DNA of 6,861 nt from DZBG01 sp049241565 (GTDB lineage Bacteria > Bdellovibrionota > Bacteriovoracia > Bacteriovoracales > Bacteriovoracaceae). How positions within the stretch are numbered: position 1 is the stretch's first letter; every line of letters begins with the position of its first letter. Shown here in pieces: positions 5,954 through 6,861 of the stretch. The translations under genes were made by a program, and so were the position numbers. Below the pieces are notes generated by a model, which did not search any database, had not been told where the DNA came from, and saw nothing but the letters and a program-made list of their open reading frames with translations. The stretch lies in assembly GCA_049241565.1 (NCBI GenBank), contig JBMLQL010000049.1:1-6861 (forward strand), written 5' to 3'.

Positions 5954-6847
5954 TTGAAAAACTTTACTATCTTTGCACTTCTATCACTTTTTCTCGCAAA
6001 CCCAAGCTACGCCAGAAGCCTAAAAGTAATGTCTTACAACGTTGAAAATCTCTTTGATACAGAACATGATGCCGGAAAAGATGACTGGACATTTGTGCCC
6101 CTTTCTCATCCAGACAAAGTTAAAAATTGTGAGAAAGTGGAAGTTGAATATTATAAGAAAACTTGTCTAGAGACTGATTGGACTCCTGACAAGCTAGAGA
6201 TAAAAATCAGTCAAATTGAAAAGGTTGTTAAAGGTCAGGGAGTCCTTCCTGACATTCTTGGCTTGCTCGAAGTAGAGAATTCAAATGTTATTAGAATGCT
6301 CCAAAAAAAATTAGGCTATAAAAAATTTATTATAACAAATAGTCCTGATCAGAGAGGAGTTGACGTTGCTCTTCTTTTTAATCCAAGTTCAAATTTGACT
6401 TTTGTTAGCAGCAAAGAACACCAACTCAAAACATCTAGAACTGGTATTTTTTCGCCGACACGAAACATTTTAGAGGTTAATTTTGTGGTCAGTGGACAAC
6501 CGCTCAGTATTTACATTAATCACTGGCCATCACAGCAAAGTGGTCCTAGCTCGCGTCAATCGGCGGCAAGCCAAGTTCTAGATATCATAAAATCAAAACT
6601 ATCAATGCCAACTGCAAAGATTTTGCTTATGGGAGATTTTAACGTCACAGACTCAGAAAGACCAAATCCAATGAGCGATATTCTACTCAATCAAACTGGT
6701 TTGACAGATGTCTACTCAAACCTTACAAACGCTCAAAAATCAAAATTGCCACCAGGTACATATTTTTATGGTTGGGATTTCTCGTGGAACCGATTAGACA
6801 GAATTATCTGTTCTGTCTCACCTAACGGTGTCCAGTTTATAACATAA
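5954..6847 (+). CDS. Exported endonuclease/exonuclease/phosphatase (EEP) family protein, C-terminus missing
   Basis: DNase I-like EEP-superfamily protein, probably a secreted or periplasmic metal-dependent nuclease or phosphodiesterase. A signal peptide covers residues 1-20 (ends NPSYA). Family motifs follow in order: SYNVENLFD (N29), LLEVEN (E106), RGVDVALLF (134-142), INHWPS (H190), MGDFNVTDSE (D228, N230) and WNRLDRI (D282). The final SDHxP-type motif, which supplies a catalytic His, is absent: the frame stops at 297, about 15 residues after LDRI, where relatives continue for tens of residues. The -1 frame is open from 6826 to the window edge, so a frameshift (mutation or sequence error) is likely and the gene may be broken. 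The start is TTG, with GAGAGG 6 nt upstream. Codon use through the body looks normal. It diverges from the small secreted protein gene. Confidence 0.85.
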   Translation: MKNFTIFALLSLFLANPSYARSLKVMSYNVENLFDTEHDAGKDDWTFVPLSHPDKVKNCEKVEVEYYKKTCLETDWTPDKLEIKISQIEKVVKGQGVLPDILGLLEVENSNVIRMLQKKLGYKKFIITNSPDQRGVDVALLFNPSSNLTFVSSKEHQLKTSRTGIFSPTRNILEVNFVVSGQPLSIYINHWPSQQSGPSSRQSAASQVLDIIKSKLSMPTAKILLMGDFNVTDSERPNPMSDILLNQTGLTDVYSNLTNAQKSKLPPGTYFYGWDFSWNRLDRIICSVSPNGVQFIT

Positions 6848-6861
6848 AATTCTCAGGCCAA

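Noticed and set aside
6302..6310. A-run inside the EEP gene as a frameshift site
   Set aside because: The frame is intact across it and conserved motifs follow in the same frame, so no shift occurs there.

Overview
The window is a compact, AT-rich (roughly 40% G+C by eye) bacterial chromosomal segment. Genes are closely packed, with short intergenic gaps, Shine-Dalgarno sites of the GGAG/GAGGG type and ordinary Gram-negative signal peptides. Nothing here is diagnostic of a taxon. The mix of a secreted S15 peptidase, a secreted nuclease-like protein and AT-rich coding could fit a Bdellovibrionota (Bacteriovorax-like) or similar proteobacterial-grade organism, but this is a weak inference. There are no RNA genes, CRISPR arrays, insertion sequences or phage genes. 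No gene-free stretch exceeds about 180 bases.

Layout. From 5773 leftward to 83 everything is on the minus strand. In transcription order it holds: a small secreted four-cysteine protein (5489-5773); a cation diffusion facilitator (CDF) with an N-terminal HMA-like domain (4511-5338); the tRNA pseudouridine synthase truA (3698-4501); an exported Xaa-Pro dipeptidyl-peptidase-like S15 hydrolase (1910-3583); a short cytoplasmic FKBP prolyl isomerase (1558-1899); the thioredoxin-type arsenate reductase arsC (1102-1530); and the arsenite exporter acr3 (83-1099). On the plus strand, diverging from the small secreted protein, is an exported endonuclease/exonuclease/phosphatase (EEP) family protein (5954-6847). 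It starts at TTG and stops before its last catalytic motif.

Transcription units. The CDF gene and truA are 9 nt apart and probably cotranscribed from a promoter with a perfect TATAAT at 5375-5380. A 25-bp dyad follows that promoter and covers the CDF ribosome binding site. pepX-FKBP-arsC-acr3 have gaps of 10, 27 and 2 nt and look like a second unit, with a plausible promoter at 3623-3651. ArsC reduces arsenate to arsenite and Acr3 expels arsenite, so these two form a minimal arsenate-resistance module. No arsR is visible here.

No undescribed multi-gene system could be supported. The items most worth checking are the broken C-terminus of the EEP gene, the unusual CDF protein (HMA-like domain with CxxE, DxxxD/DxxxN metal site, no C-terminal domain) with its dyad-covered start, and the uncharacterised small cysteine protein.
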